From Chloroflexota bacterium (lineage in GTDB: Bacteria > Chloroflexota > Limnocylindria > Limnocylindrales > CSP1-4): a stretch of 11,504 nucleotides of DNA. Position 1 is the stretch's first letter. The number at the start of each line of letters is the position of its first letter. This document shows positions 1 through 5,633 of the stretch, piece after piece. Position numbers and translations under genes: made by a program. The notes beneath the pieces were generated by a model that made no database searches, was not told where the DNA came from, and worked only from the letters and a program-made list of their open reading frames with translations. Location: contig JAJYDP010000101.1 in NCBI GenBank assembly GCA_021777365.1, positions 1-11,504 on the forward strand, read 5' to 3'.

Positions 1-60
1 GGGCGCCTGCGGCCGGTGCGTCACCCCGCGGGGCGCTGGCGGCCGGCCCGTCACCCTGCG
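1..60. repeat. Two tandem 30-bp repeat units encoding a decapeptide
   Basis: Bases 1-30 and 31-60 are the same 30-bp unit with 25 of 30 positions identical by eye. They are read on the minus strand as TQGDGPAASA then PRGDAPAAGA in the tail of the truncated vertex protein. A partial related stretch (GRGPAA) precedes them. The array may continue past position 1. Confidence 0.75.
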
Positions 61-361
61 TCGCGGCCGGTCCGCGGCCGCCGCGCCGCCCACCGACCGG
101 CTCCACGGCGTCCACGATCCCCACGATCGCGTGGTCCACCGGCACGAACGTCTCGGGAAGCGCCTGCGAGGCCTCGCGCGCGGCCACGAAGTAGACGAGC
201 TCGCCGGGACCCGCCATGTGCACCGCGTCCGCGGCCACGAGCGGCCGGCCGACGGGCTGGCGGCGCGCGTCGAGCGGCTGGATGACGAGGAACTTGACGC
301 CGTCCAGGCCGGGCGACTTGACGGTCGCCACCACCGTGCCCACGACCCTGGCGAGCTGCAT
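1..361 (-). CDS. BMC-P vertex protein (EutN/CcmL family), second copy, 3' end cut by window edge
   Basis: Pentameric shell proteins of this family cap the vertices of bacterial microcompartments. My translation from the ATG at 361 gives 120 residues with no stop before the edge. Residues 1-88 match the EutN/CcmL fold: the start MQLARVVGTVVATVKSPGLD, the strand KFLVIQPLD, the segment DAVHMAGPGELVYFVAA and the closing IVGIVDAVEP. The glycine-rich GAGxGExV signature is altered to HMAGPGELV, so it is a diverged copy relative to the one at 2596-2883. After residue 90 the protein continues as a Gly/Ala/Pro/Arg-rich tail that is unusual for a family of about 85-100 residues; residues 101-110 and 111-120 form a decapeptide repeat. 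The ATG lies six bases after the upstream BMC-T stop codon, so the two are probably translationally coupled. Family is confident; the true C-terminus is unknown. Confidence 0.85.
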   Translation of the reverse strand, partial: MQLARVVGTVVATVKSPGLDGVKFLVIQPLDARRQPVGRPLVAADAVHMAGPGELVYFVAAREASQALPETFVPVDHAIVGIVDAVEPVGGRRGGRGPAATQGDGPAASAPRGDAPAAGA

Positions 362-367
362 CGCCGC

Positions 368-1042
368 TCAGGCCTCCCGCCGTGGAGGCACGGCCGGCGG
401 CCGGCGGGACCGGACCCGCTCGCGGAACCGGGCATCGGCCTCCAGGTTCTCGCGCATCTCGGCGTGCAGGCTGGGGATGATCCGGTGCACCGTCCCGGTG
501 CGGGATCCGATCCGTTCCGTCCCGAGCTGGACCGCGGCCTCCACCTCCGAGACCGGGCCGTCGAACAGGACGTAGCCCTTGCCGCCCAGTCCGTCTGCGA
601 GCCGCAGCTCCAGCAGCCGTACCTGCGCACCCTTCATCCCCGCGTCCGCCGCGTCGATGATCGAGGCCACGGTGGGCGTCTCGATGACGCCCAGCGCCTC
701 ACCGCCGGCCCGGCGCCGGACGCCCGCGACGGCCGCCGAGACGGCCGGGTGGACGTGCGGCAGGAAGACCATGTCCACCAGCGCCTCCGCGCCGGCCGCC
801 CGCCCTGCCCGCAGCGACTCCTCGACGTCGGCGACCTCGCCGCCGACCAGCACGAGGTAGCGGCCCGGGTGGACCGTCCCCGCGTGCAGGACCCGGATCG
901 GCGCGCGCTTGGCCATCGCGTCGCCGGCGGCGATCCCCACCGCGACCGACTCGAACTCCAGCAGGCCGAGGGCGGGCGCGATCTCCGGCGATCCGGCGGG
1001 ACCGGGCCCGGGCACGCGGTCCAGGTCGGCGGTGGTCTCCAC
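368..1042 (-). CDS. BMC-T tandem-domain shell protein (single-layer trimer type)
   Basis: This is a tandem BMC-domain protein expected to form pseudohexameric trimers in the microcompartment facets. The 224 residues hold two BMC folds. The first is at about 25-95 (ALGLLEFESVAVGIAAGDAM, then the pore-side strand and GGEVADVEESL). The second is at about 115-190 (ALGVIETPTVASIIDAADAG, then GLGGKGYVLFDGPVSEVEAAV). Layout and sequence resemble, from memory, the BMC-T of Haliangium ochraceum HO-5812 type. There is no cysteine in the whole protein, so a PduT-like Fe-S cluster at the pore is not possible. The last 25 residues are Arg/Pro-rich. The GTG start lies one base after the aldehyde dehydrogenase stop, which implies translational coupling. 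Exact pore specificity cannot be told. Confidence 0.9.
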   Translation of the reverse strand: METTADLDRVPGPGPAGSPEIAPALGLLEFESVAVGIAAGDAMAKRAPIRVLHAGTVHPGRYLVLVGGEVADVEESLRAGRAAGAEALVDMVFLPHVHPAVSAAVAGVRRRAGGEALGVIETPTVASIIDAADAGMKGAQVRLLELRLADGLGGKGYVLFDGPVSEVEAAVQLGTERIGSRTGTVHRIIPSLHAEMRENLEADARFRERVRSRRPPAVPPRREA

Positions 1043-1043
1043 G

Positions 1044-2510
1044 TCAGACGATCCGGAGCGATCCGACCACGGTGATCCGCCGCTCGCGCGAGAACGTGCG
1101 CGGCCGGGTCAGCCCGTCGCCGGTCGGAGTCGCAATGGAGAACGAGGAGAATCCCTCGCCGCCCTCGCCGAGCCCCGCGAAGTTCGGCCCGTTGGCGACG
1201 AAGATGCTGCAGTTCATCGACCGGGCCATGCGGGTGATCGTCTCCACGTTGGTCGAGTGGATCGACGCCGTGTGGCGGAAGCCGTGCTCGGCGCGCACCG
1301 CGAGCTCGATCGCCTGGTCGACGGTGCCCACCCGCACGATGGGCAGAACCGGGAGCATCTGCTCGGTCCAGACCAGGCTGTGGTCCCGGGACACCTCGGC
1401 GATCGCCAGCCGGACATCCCGGTCCACCTGCACCCCGATCTCGGCCAGGATCTTCGACGCGTCCTGCCCGATCCACGTCGGGTTGATGACCCCGTGCTTG
1501 CCGGGCGCGCCCAGCTCGGTGAAGATGACGCGCTCGAGCCGGCGGAGCTCGTGCTCCTTCAGCAGGTAGGCGCCCGACCCGGTCATGGCCCGCACCAGCC
1601 GGTCGGCCACCGAGTCGACGACGATGACCTCCTTCTCGTCGGTGCAGACGAGGTTGTTGTCGAAGGACGCGCCGCGCACGATGTCGCGCCCGGCGCGCTC
1701 GACGTCGGCGGTCTGGTCCACCACCACGGGCGGGTTGCCGGGACCGGCCGCGACCGCCCGCTTGTCGGTCTTCAGCGCCTCGCGCACCACCCCCGGGCCC
1801 CCGGTCACCAGCAGGAGCCCGACGTCGGGATGGTTCATCAGGGCCCGCGCGCTCTCGATGGTGGGCTCGGCCACCGCGGTCACCAGGTCGGCCGGCCCGC
1901 CCGCCGACACGATGGCGCGGTTGATCAGGCGCACGGTCTCCGCGGAGCACCGCCGCGCGCTCGGGTGCACGTTGAAGACGACGGCGTTGCCCGCCGACAC
2001 GATGCTGATGGTGTTGTTGATGATCGTGGAGGTGGGGTTCGTCACCGGCGTGATTGCCGCCACGACCCCGAAGGGTGCGAACTCGGTGACCATCATCCCC
2101 TGGTCGCCGGTCACCGCCTCCACCTCCAGGTCCTCGGGGCCCGGCGCCTTGGTGGCGACCACGCGGTTCTTGACGATCTTGTCCTCGACCCGGCCGAGCC
2201 GCGTCTCCTGGACGGCCAGCAGGGCGAGCTGCTCCGCGGCCTCGAGCATCGACCGGCGCACCGACTCGATGATCGCGTAGCGCCGGTCGAGCCCCATGGA
2301 CCGGTAGGCGCGGAACGCGCGTCCCGCGGCGACCACCGCCTCGTCGACGGTGGCATGGATCCCGTCGCCCAGCCCGGTCGGCCTGGCCACCTCCGTCGCG
2401 GCCCGCATGGCGGCTCCCGGCCGGGCGTCGCCCGCCTCGGCCAGGCGCCGGCGCACGCGCTCGATGATCGCCTGGATCTCGGCGTCGCCGAGCCCGCCCG
2501 CGCCGCTCAT
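1044..2510 (-). CDS. CoA-acylating aldehyde dehydrogenase of a BMC (PduP/EutE-like)
   Basis: This 488-residue enzyme should oxidise an aldehyde (here most likely acetaldehyde released by DeoC) to acyl-CoA with NAD+ in the microcompartment lumen. Residues 6-26 form an amphipathic helix (GDAEIQAIIERVRRRLAEA) followed by a loose linker, the arrangement of an N-terminal encapsulation peptide. The dehydrogenase core then contains the cofactor-binding stretch TEFAPFGVVAAITPVTNPT (about 142-160), ALKTDKRAVAAGPGNPPVVV, and the catalytic cysteine at about 289 in FDNNLVCTDEKEVIV. These features are typical of the CoA-dependent PduP/EutE group, which lacks the usual glutamate general base of hydrolytic ALDHs. 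The ATG at 2510 is the first in frame; only a weak Shine-Dalgarno sequence precedes it. An 85-base gap separates it from the BMC-P gene upstream. Length is normal for BMC ALDHs. Aldehyde chain length preference is inferred from context only. Confidence 0.93.
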   Translation of the reverse strand: MSGAGGLGDAEIQAIIERVRRRLAEAGDARPGAAMRAATEVARPTGLGDGIHATVDEAVVAAGRAFRAYRSMGLDRRYAIIESVRRSMLEAAEQLALLAVQETRLGRVEDKIVKNRVVATKAPGPEDLEVEAVTGDQGMMVTEFAPFGVVAAITPVTNPTSTIINNTISIVSAGNAVVFNVHPSARRCSAETVRLINRAIVSAGGPADLVTAVAEPTIESARALMNHPDVGLLLVTGGPGVVREALKTDKRAVAAGPGNPPVVVDQTADVERAGRDIVRGASFDNNLVCTDEKEVIVVDSVADRLVRAMTGSGAYLLKEHELRRLERVIFTELGAPGKHGVINPTWIGQDASKILAEIGVQVDRDVRLAIAEVSRDHSLVWTEQMLPVLPIVRVGTVDQAIELAVRAEHGFRHTASIHSTNVETITRMARSMNCSIFVANGPNFAGLGEGGEGFSSFSIATPTGDGLTRPRTFSRERRITVVGSLRIV

Positions 2511-2595
2511 CGCCGCGCCCGGCCCGGCGGGTCATCGACGCGCGACGCGCCACCGGCGCGCCACCCCGTGTGGACCTGCAGTGCGGCCCCGCCCC

Positions 2596-2883
2596 TCACT
2601 TGCGGTACATCTCCCGCCCGCCGACCTCCCAGGTGTCGACGATCGCCATGATCACGGCGTCGCACGGGCGATCGCGGGTCACCTCGGTCTGCCGGGCCGA
2701 GCTCCCGGTCGCGAAGAGGACCACCTCGCCCACGCCCGCGCCCACCGCGTCCACCGCCACCACGTAGCCGCCCACGTCGCGGTTGTCGGTGTCGATCTGC
2801 CGAACCAGGAGGAGCTTCCAGCCCTCCATCAGCGGCTCCTTGCGGCTGGCGACGACGGTGCCGGCCACGCGCCCCAGTAGCAT
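2596..2883 (-). CDS. BMC-P vertex protein (EutN/CcmL family)
   Basis: This 95-residue pentameric shell protein closes the corners of the microcompartment. The sequence is canonical: [20 protein letters not shown], then KLLLVRQID, the family signature [20 protein letters not shown] (about 45-64) and the ending [15 protein letters not shown]. Length is normal for the family, in contrast to the extended second copy at the left edge. The ATG at 2883 has a strong Shine-Dalgarno sequence, AAAGGAG, five bases upstream, and a 15-bp hairpin lies between it and the BMC-H gene. It sits 79 bases after BMC-H and 85 bases before the aldehyde dehydrogenase. Confidence 0.95.
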   Translation of the reverse strand: MLLGRVAGTVVASRKEPLMEGWKLLLVRQIDTDNRDVGGYVVAVDAVGAGVGEVVLFATGSSARQTEVTRDRPCDAVIMAIVDTWEVGGREMYRK

Positions 2884-2888
2884 CCGCG

Positions 2889-2895
2889 CTCCTTT
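2889..2895 (-). promoter_or_regulatory. Strong ribosome binding site of the BMC-P gene
   Basis: AAAGGAG on the minus strand lies five bases before the ATG at 2883. It is one of the best Shine-Dalgarno matches in the window and fixes the start. Confidence 0.75.
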
Positions 2896-2913
2896 CGTCC
2901 GGCGTTCCCGAGT

Positions 2914-2947
2914 CCCGGCCGGCCCCCGTTGCGGGGGCGCGGCCGGG
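2914..2947 (-). promoter_or_regulatory. Intercistronic hairpin between BMC-H and BMC-P
   Basis: Bases 2914-2921 pair with 2940-2947 and 2922-2928 pair with 2932-2938. This gives a 15-bp, nearly all G:C stem with one bulged G (2939) and a three-base loop. It begins 15 bases after the BMC-H stop codon. No T-run follows on the minus strand, so it is not a classical intrinsic terminator. More likely roles are protection of the upstream BMC-H message from 3' exonucleases, or partial termination, either of which would give more BMC-H than downstream products. The structure is seen in the sequence; the role is inferred. Confidence 0.6.
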
Positions 2948-2962
2948 TCGATGTCCCGGGGC

Positions 2963-3271
2963 TCAGCCCTCGCCCACCTCGGCGCGTGCCTCGTCCGTGC
3001 GGCCGAGCGGGAGCACCAGGTCGATGTTGACGTGCGGCCGGGCGATCACGTGGCTGGCCACCACCTCGCCCACGTTCTGGGCGTTGCGCACGCCGGCCTC
3101 CACGGCCGCCTTCACCGCCGCGACGTCGCCGCGGACGATGGCCGTGACGTACCCGCCGCCGGTCTTCTCGTAGCTCACGAGCTCGACCTTGGCCGCCTTC
3201 ACCATCGCATCGGCCGCCTCGACCATGGCCGCGAACCCGCGGGCCTCGATCATCCCAAGCGCTTCAGCCAT
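2963..3271 (-). CDS. BMC-H hexameric shell protein
   Basis: This is the major facet protein of the microcompartment shell, 102 residues, with a single BMC domain over residues 3-90. The family opening [20 protein letters not shown] is followed by [20 protein letters not shown], with the pore loop at about 37-41 (TGGGY), then [17 protein letters not shown] and [16 protein letters not shown]. It is the only BMC-H in the window, so it would have to form most of the facets unless others lie outside. The ATG at 3271 has an AAGGAG Shine-Dalgarno sequence seven bases upstream, consistent with high expression. It is preceded by a 91-base gap without a gene and followed by a strong hairpin. Confidence 0.97.
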   Translation of the reverse strand: MAEALGMIEARGFAAMVEAADAMVKAAKVELVSYEKTGGGYVTAIVRGDVAAVKAAVEAGVRNAQNVGEVVASHVIARPHVNIDLVLPLGRTDEARAEVGEG

Positions 3272-3278
3272 CGCCGCT

Positions 3279-3284
3279 CTCCTT
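3279..3284 (-). promoter_or_regulatory. Strong ribosome binding site of the BMC-H gene
   Basis: AAGGAG on the minus strand lies seven bases before the ATG at 3271. Most neighbouring BMC genes start by overlap or coupling with weak sites, so this site marks BMC-H as an independently and strongly translated cistron. Confidence 0.75.
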
Positions 3285-3362
3285 GTCGCTCCGTGCCGGA
3301 TCCGTGTCGTCCCTGGTGCGTGCCGTGGTGTCCCGCTGCCTGCCGGGGTCCGTCGCTTCGCG

Positions 3363-3992
3363 CTACGCCTTCACCTCTCGGCCGCCGAGTCCCTCGATCG
3401 CGGCGAGGGCCGCCCGCCAGCCGACGTCGATGTCCCGCTCCTCGCCCCCGAGGTAGACCCGGCCCATCGAGCCGAAGGACCGGACCTCGAGGATGTTGAT
3501 CTCCGCCGCCTTCTCGGCCTCGTTCGCGGCGAGGGCCGCGTATGCCGCCGGCTCCAGCTCCAGCACGTAGAGCGTCTGGCCGCCGATCAGCATCTGCCCG
3601 TGCCGCGTCCGGTTGATGAGCTGGGCCTGGTGGTCGTCGATGCGGCGGATGATCTGGCTCGACAGGATGCGGGGCCTGATCCGGTCGGCCTCGGTGAGCC
3701 CGACCGCGTCGAGGATGGCCGCGCCCGCCGCCCGCACCTCCGCCTGCGACGGCGCGTGCACCTCCAGCAGGCCGAAGTAGCGCTCGATGATCTGCATCCC
3801 GGGCTTCACCGAGGTCGCCTTGAGCGCGACGTCCGTCAGGCGGTTGATCTCGATCCCGGGCGAGACCTCGACGTAGAGGGACGCGTCGCCGGCGAGGGGG
3901 AGAAACCCCTGCGCCACGGTACCGAGGAACGCCGCGTACTGCGCCTGGAGGCTGTCCAGGAACACGTAGGCGCGCAGGTCAATAGTGCTCAC
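3363..3992 (-). CDS. BMC-T tandem-domain shell protein (CsoS1D/CcmP-like, double-stacking type)
   Basis: This 209-residue tandem BMC protein matches the group whose trimers stack face to face and have a gated large pore (CsoS1D, CcmP, Haliangium BMC-T2/T3). The first domain runs from [20 protein letters not shown] through [20 protein letters not shown] to about residue 100. The second covers about 105-205 and includes [40 protein letters not shown] and [12 protein letters not shown]. An adjacent Glu70-Arg71 pair in [15 protein letters not shown] sits where the CcmP/CsoS1D gate residues (Glu-Arg) occur. The GTG start overlaps the end of deoC by 14 bases, in a different frame, so translation is probably coupled to the aldolase. 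No cysteines are present. The assignment is confident; gating is inferred from the conserved pair. Confidence 0.93.
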   Translation of the reverse strand: MSTIDLRAYVFLDSLQAQYAAFLGTVAQGFLPLAGDASLYVEVSPGIEINRLTDVALKATSVKPGMQIIERYFGLLEVHAPSQAEVRAAGAAILDAVGLTEADRIRPRILSSQIIRRIDDHQAQLINRTRHGQMLIGGQTLYVLELEPAAYAALAANEAEKAAEINILEVRSFGSMGRVYLGGEERDIDVGWRAALAAIEGLGGREVKA

Positions 3993-4851
3993 TGGCCTCC
4001 CGGCTCCCTCCCGTCACGATCCGCACGCCGGCCGACGCCCCGATGCGCGTCGCCCCGGCGGCGATCATCTCCCGGACGTCCTCCGCCGTCCGGATCCCGC
4101 CGGCGGCCTTGACGCCCATCCTCGGCCCCACCGTCTCGCGCATGAGCGCCACGTCGTAGACCGTGGCCCCGCCCGACGCGTACCCGGTGGAGGTCTTGAC
4201 GAAATCGGCCCGCGCGAGCTGGGCGAGCCGGCACGCGATCACCTTCTCCTCGTCGGTGAGGAGGGCCGTCTCGATGATCACCTTGTTGATGGCGCCGGCC
4301 TCGTGGCAGGCGTCCGAGACGCGCGCCACGTCCTCGCGGACCAGGTCCCGCATGCCGCTCTTCAGCGCGCCGATGTTGATCACCATGTCGATCTCGGAGG
4401 CGCCGTCCCGCAGCGCGCGGCGGGTCTCGACCGCCTTGACGTCGCTGGTGGAGGCGCCGAACGGGAAGCCGATCACGGAGGCCACCGCGACCCTGGTGCC
4501 CCGCAGGATCCCGGCGGCACGCCGGACCCAGGTGGGGTTGATGCAGACGGCCGCGAACCCGTGCTCACGCGCCTCGGCGCAGAGACGGTCGATGTCCGCG
4601 GCGGTGGCGTCGGGGCGCAGGAGCGTGTGGTCGATGAAGCGGGCGAGGTCGCGGGGCACGTCGGCCCCGTTCCCGTGGTAGGCGATCCGGTCCGCGCCCC
4701 CGGCGACGACCGTGCGCACCTTGTCCGGGCAATGGGCGGCGCACGAGCCCTCGCAGTCCCGGCAGGCATCCGCCGGAGGAGCGGCGAGAGCCGCCAGCAC
4801 CTCCCGGGTGATCGCCTCGATCAGCGCGTCCCGGTCCGCCGGCTCGCTCAT
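3979..4851 (-). CDS. deoC: Deoxyribose-5-phosphate aldolase with BMC-targeting and cysteine-cluster extension
   Basis: DeoC cleaves 2-deoxy-D-ribose-5-phosphate to glyceraldehyde-3-phosphate and acetaldehyde by a Schiff-base mechanism. The 290 residues comprise a class I TIM-barrel core from about residue 70 ([20 protein letters not shown]). Schiff-base Lys219 is in [13 protein letters not shown], the second active-site lysine 248 in [10 protein letters not shown], and the proton-relay Asp155 in [11 protein letters not shown]. The 70-residue N-terminal extension is not needed for the aldolase. Residues 5-23 form an amphipathic helix ([18 protein letters not shown]) typical of encapsulation peptides. 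It is followed by Cys30-x2-Cys33-x3-Cys37-x3-Cys41-Pro, which looks like a metal or Fe-S ligand set. The ATG at 4851 overlaps the rpiB stop codon (ATGA); a longer reading frame upstream only shadows rpiB. The stop overlaps the next shell gene by 14 bases. Enzyme identity is very likely; the function of the cysteine cluster is unknown. Confidence 0.95.
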   Translation of the reverse strand: MSEPADRDALIEAITREVLAALAAPPADACRDCEGSCAAHCPDKVRTVVAGGADRIAYHGNGADVPRDLARFIDHTLLRPDATAADIDRLCAEAREHGFAAVCINPTWVRRAAGILRGTRVAVASVIGFPFGASTSDVKAVETRRALRDGASEIDMVINIGALKSGMRDLVREDVARVSDACHEAGAINKVIIETALLTDEEKVIACRLAQLARADFVKTSTGYASGGATVYDVALMRETVGPRMGVKAAGGIRTAEDVREMIAAGATRIGASAGVRIVTGGSREASEHY

Positions 4852-5447
4852 GCGCGGTCTCGCAGGTAGCGGCGCTCGATCTCGGTGATCCTGTCCACCC
4901 GGGCGGCGTGGCGCCCGGGCCCCCACGGCGTGGCGAGCCACGCGTCCACGATCTCCATCGCCAGGCCGACGCCCGCGTGGCGGGCGCCCAGCGTCAGGAC
5001 GTTGGCGTGGTTGTGCTCCCGGCTGTTGCGGGCCGAGGTGACATCGTGGCAGAGGGCGGCGCGCACGCCGGGCACCTTGTTCGCGACCATGGCCGAGCCG
5101 ATCCCCGCGCCGTCCACCACGATCCCCCAGCGGCAGGTGCCGTCCGCCACCAGCCGGGCCACGGCATGCGCGAAGTCCGGGTAGTCGACCGGCTCGGTGC
5201 CGGTCGTCCCGCAGTCGTGGACGGTGTAGCCCCCTTCCGCGAGGTGACGGGCGATCAGCTGCTTCAGCTCGAACCCCCCGTGGTCGGCGCCCAGGGCGAT
5301 GGCGACCGGTCCCGCTCCGGACGGGCTTCCGGCGTCGAGCGACGCGGTCTCCGGGGCGGCCCCGGAAGGCGCTCCGGTGCCGGCATCGTACATCGCGCCG
5401 ACCACGCGCCGGACCACTTCACGGACCCGGTCCTCGGAAACCGTCAC
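4848..5447 (-). CDS. rpiB: RpiB/LacA/LacB-family sugar-phosphate isomerase with BMC-targeting extension
   Basis: Family members interconvert aldose and ketose phosphates, classically ribose-5-phosphate and ribulose-5-phosphate. The RpiB core spans about 145 residues: [20 protein letters not shown], then [48 protein letters not shown] and the end [17 protein letters not shown]. Before it are an amphipathic helix ([20 protein letters not shown]) and a Gly/Ala/Pro/Ser linker of about 25 residues, the layout of an encapsulation peptide. The family's usual ICGTGxG motif, with its catalytic Cys (Cys66 in E. coli RpiB), reads VDGAGIG, so Asp replaces the Cys; substrate or mechanism may differ. I chose the GTG at 5447 because GGGAGGG lies five bases before it; a GTG at 5468 would add seven residues but has no clear ribosome site. 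The gene is first in the BMC operon and overlaps deoC by four bases. Confidence 0.9.
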   Translation of the reverse strand: MTVSEDRVREVVRRVVGAMYDAGTGAPSGAAPETASLDAGSPSGAGPVAIALGADHGGFELKQLIARHLAEGGYTVHDCGTTGTEPVDYPDFAHAVARLVADGTCRWGIVVDGAGIGSAMVANKVPGVRAALCHDVTSARNSREHNHANVLTLGARHAGVGLAMEIVDAWLATPWGPGRHAARVDRITEIERRYLRDRA

Positions 5448-5452
5448 GGGCG

Positions 5453-5459
5453 CCCTCCC
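5453..5459 (-). promoter_or_regulatory. Ribosome binding site that selects the rpiB start
   Basis: GGGAGGG on the minus strand is five bases upstream of the GTG at 5447. It lies inside the frame of the longer alternative start at 5468, so it argues for the shorter protein. Confidence 0.55.
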
Positions 5460-5488
5460 AGCGGACACGGTACCCGATGGCGCGCGCC

Positions 5489-5510
5489 GGTGCCGGGCGG
5501 AACCGGCACC
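5489..5510 (-). other. 8-bp inverted repeat upstream of rpiB
   Basis: GGTGCCGG and CCGGCACC are perfect inverted repeats around a six-base centre, 20-40 bases before the rpiB start region. It could be an operator for a regulator of the BMC operon or a leader hairpin. At this GC content such repeats are not rare. A second, shorter one (6-bp arms) lies at 5547-5565. No convincing -10/-35 pair was found here. Confidence 0.35.
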
Positions 5511-5588
5511 CCGGCCGGACAGCGGCCGGGACCGTCCACGGAGCGGCCGAGGCCGCGGTCCTCGGAACCGGGGGCCACGGCGCGAGGC

Positions 5589-5623
5589 GCGGGTCCCGGG
5601 TGCGCACCCCGCCCGGGACCCGC
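5589..5623 (-). terminator. Probable terminator of the S9 peptidase gene
   Basis: A perfect 12-bp inverted repeat (GCGGGTCCCGGG / CCCGGGACCCGC) with an 11-base loop begins 10 bases after the peptidase stop codon. There is no T-tract, as is common for hairpin terminators in very GC-rich genomes. It separates the peptidase transcript from the BMC operon, which lies downstream on the same strand. Confidence 0.6.
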
Positions 5624-5633
5624 CCGCTCGCCC

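Noticed and set aside
634..2553. 639-codon minus-strand frame overlapping the aldehyde dehydrogenase and BMC-T genes
   Set aside because: It is an alternative frame on the same strand as two genes with recognised family motifs; its product is Arg/Gly/Ala-rich without a fold signature.
2511..2595. Possible terminator or promoter between BMC-P and the aldehyde dehydrogenase
   Set aside because: Only short GC-rich direct repeats (cgcgccacc twice) are present; I find no stable unique hairpin and no -10/-35 pair.
3272..3362. Possible internal promoter before BMC-H
   Set aside because: Apart from the ribosome binding site there is no hexamer pair at proper spacing; the gap may matter for mRNA but nothing specific is visible.
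4852..4941. 30-residue upstream extension of deoC
   Set aside because: It lies wholly inside rpiB and is composed of Arg/Pro/Ala. The ATG at 4851 forms a typical ATGA overlap and begins the amphipathic targeting helix.
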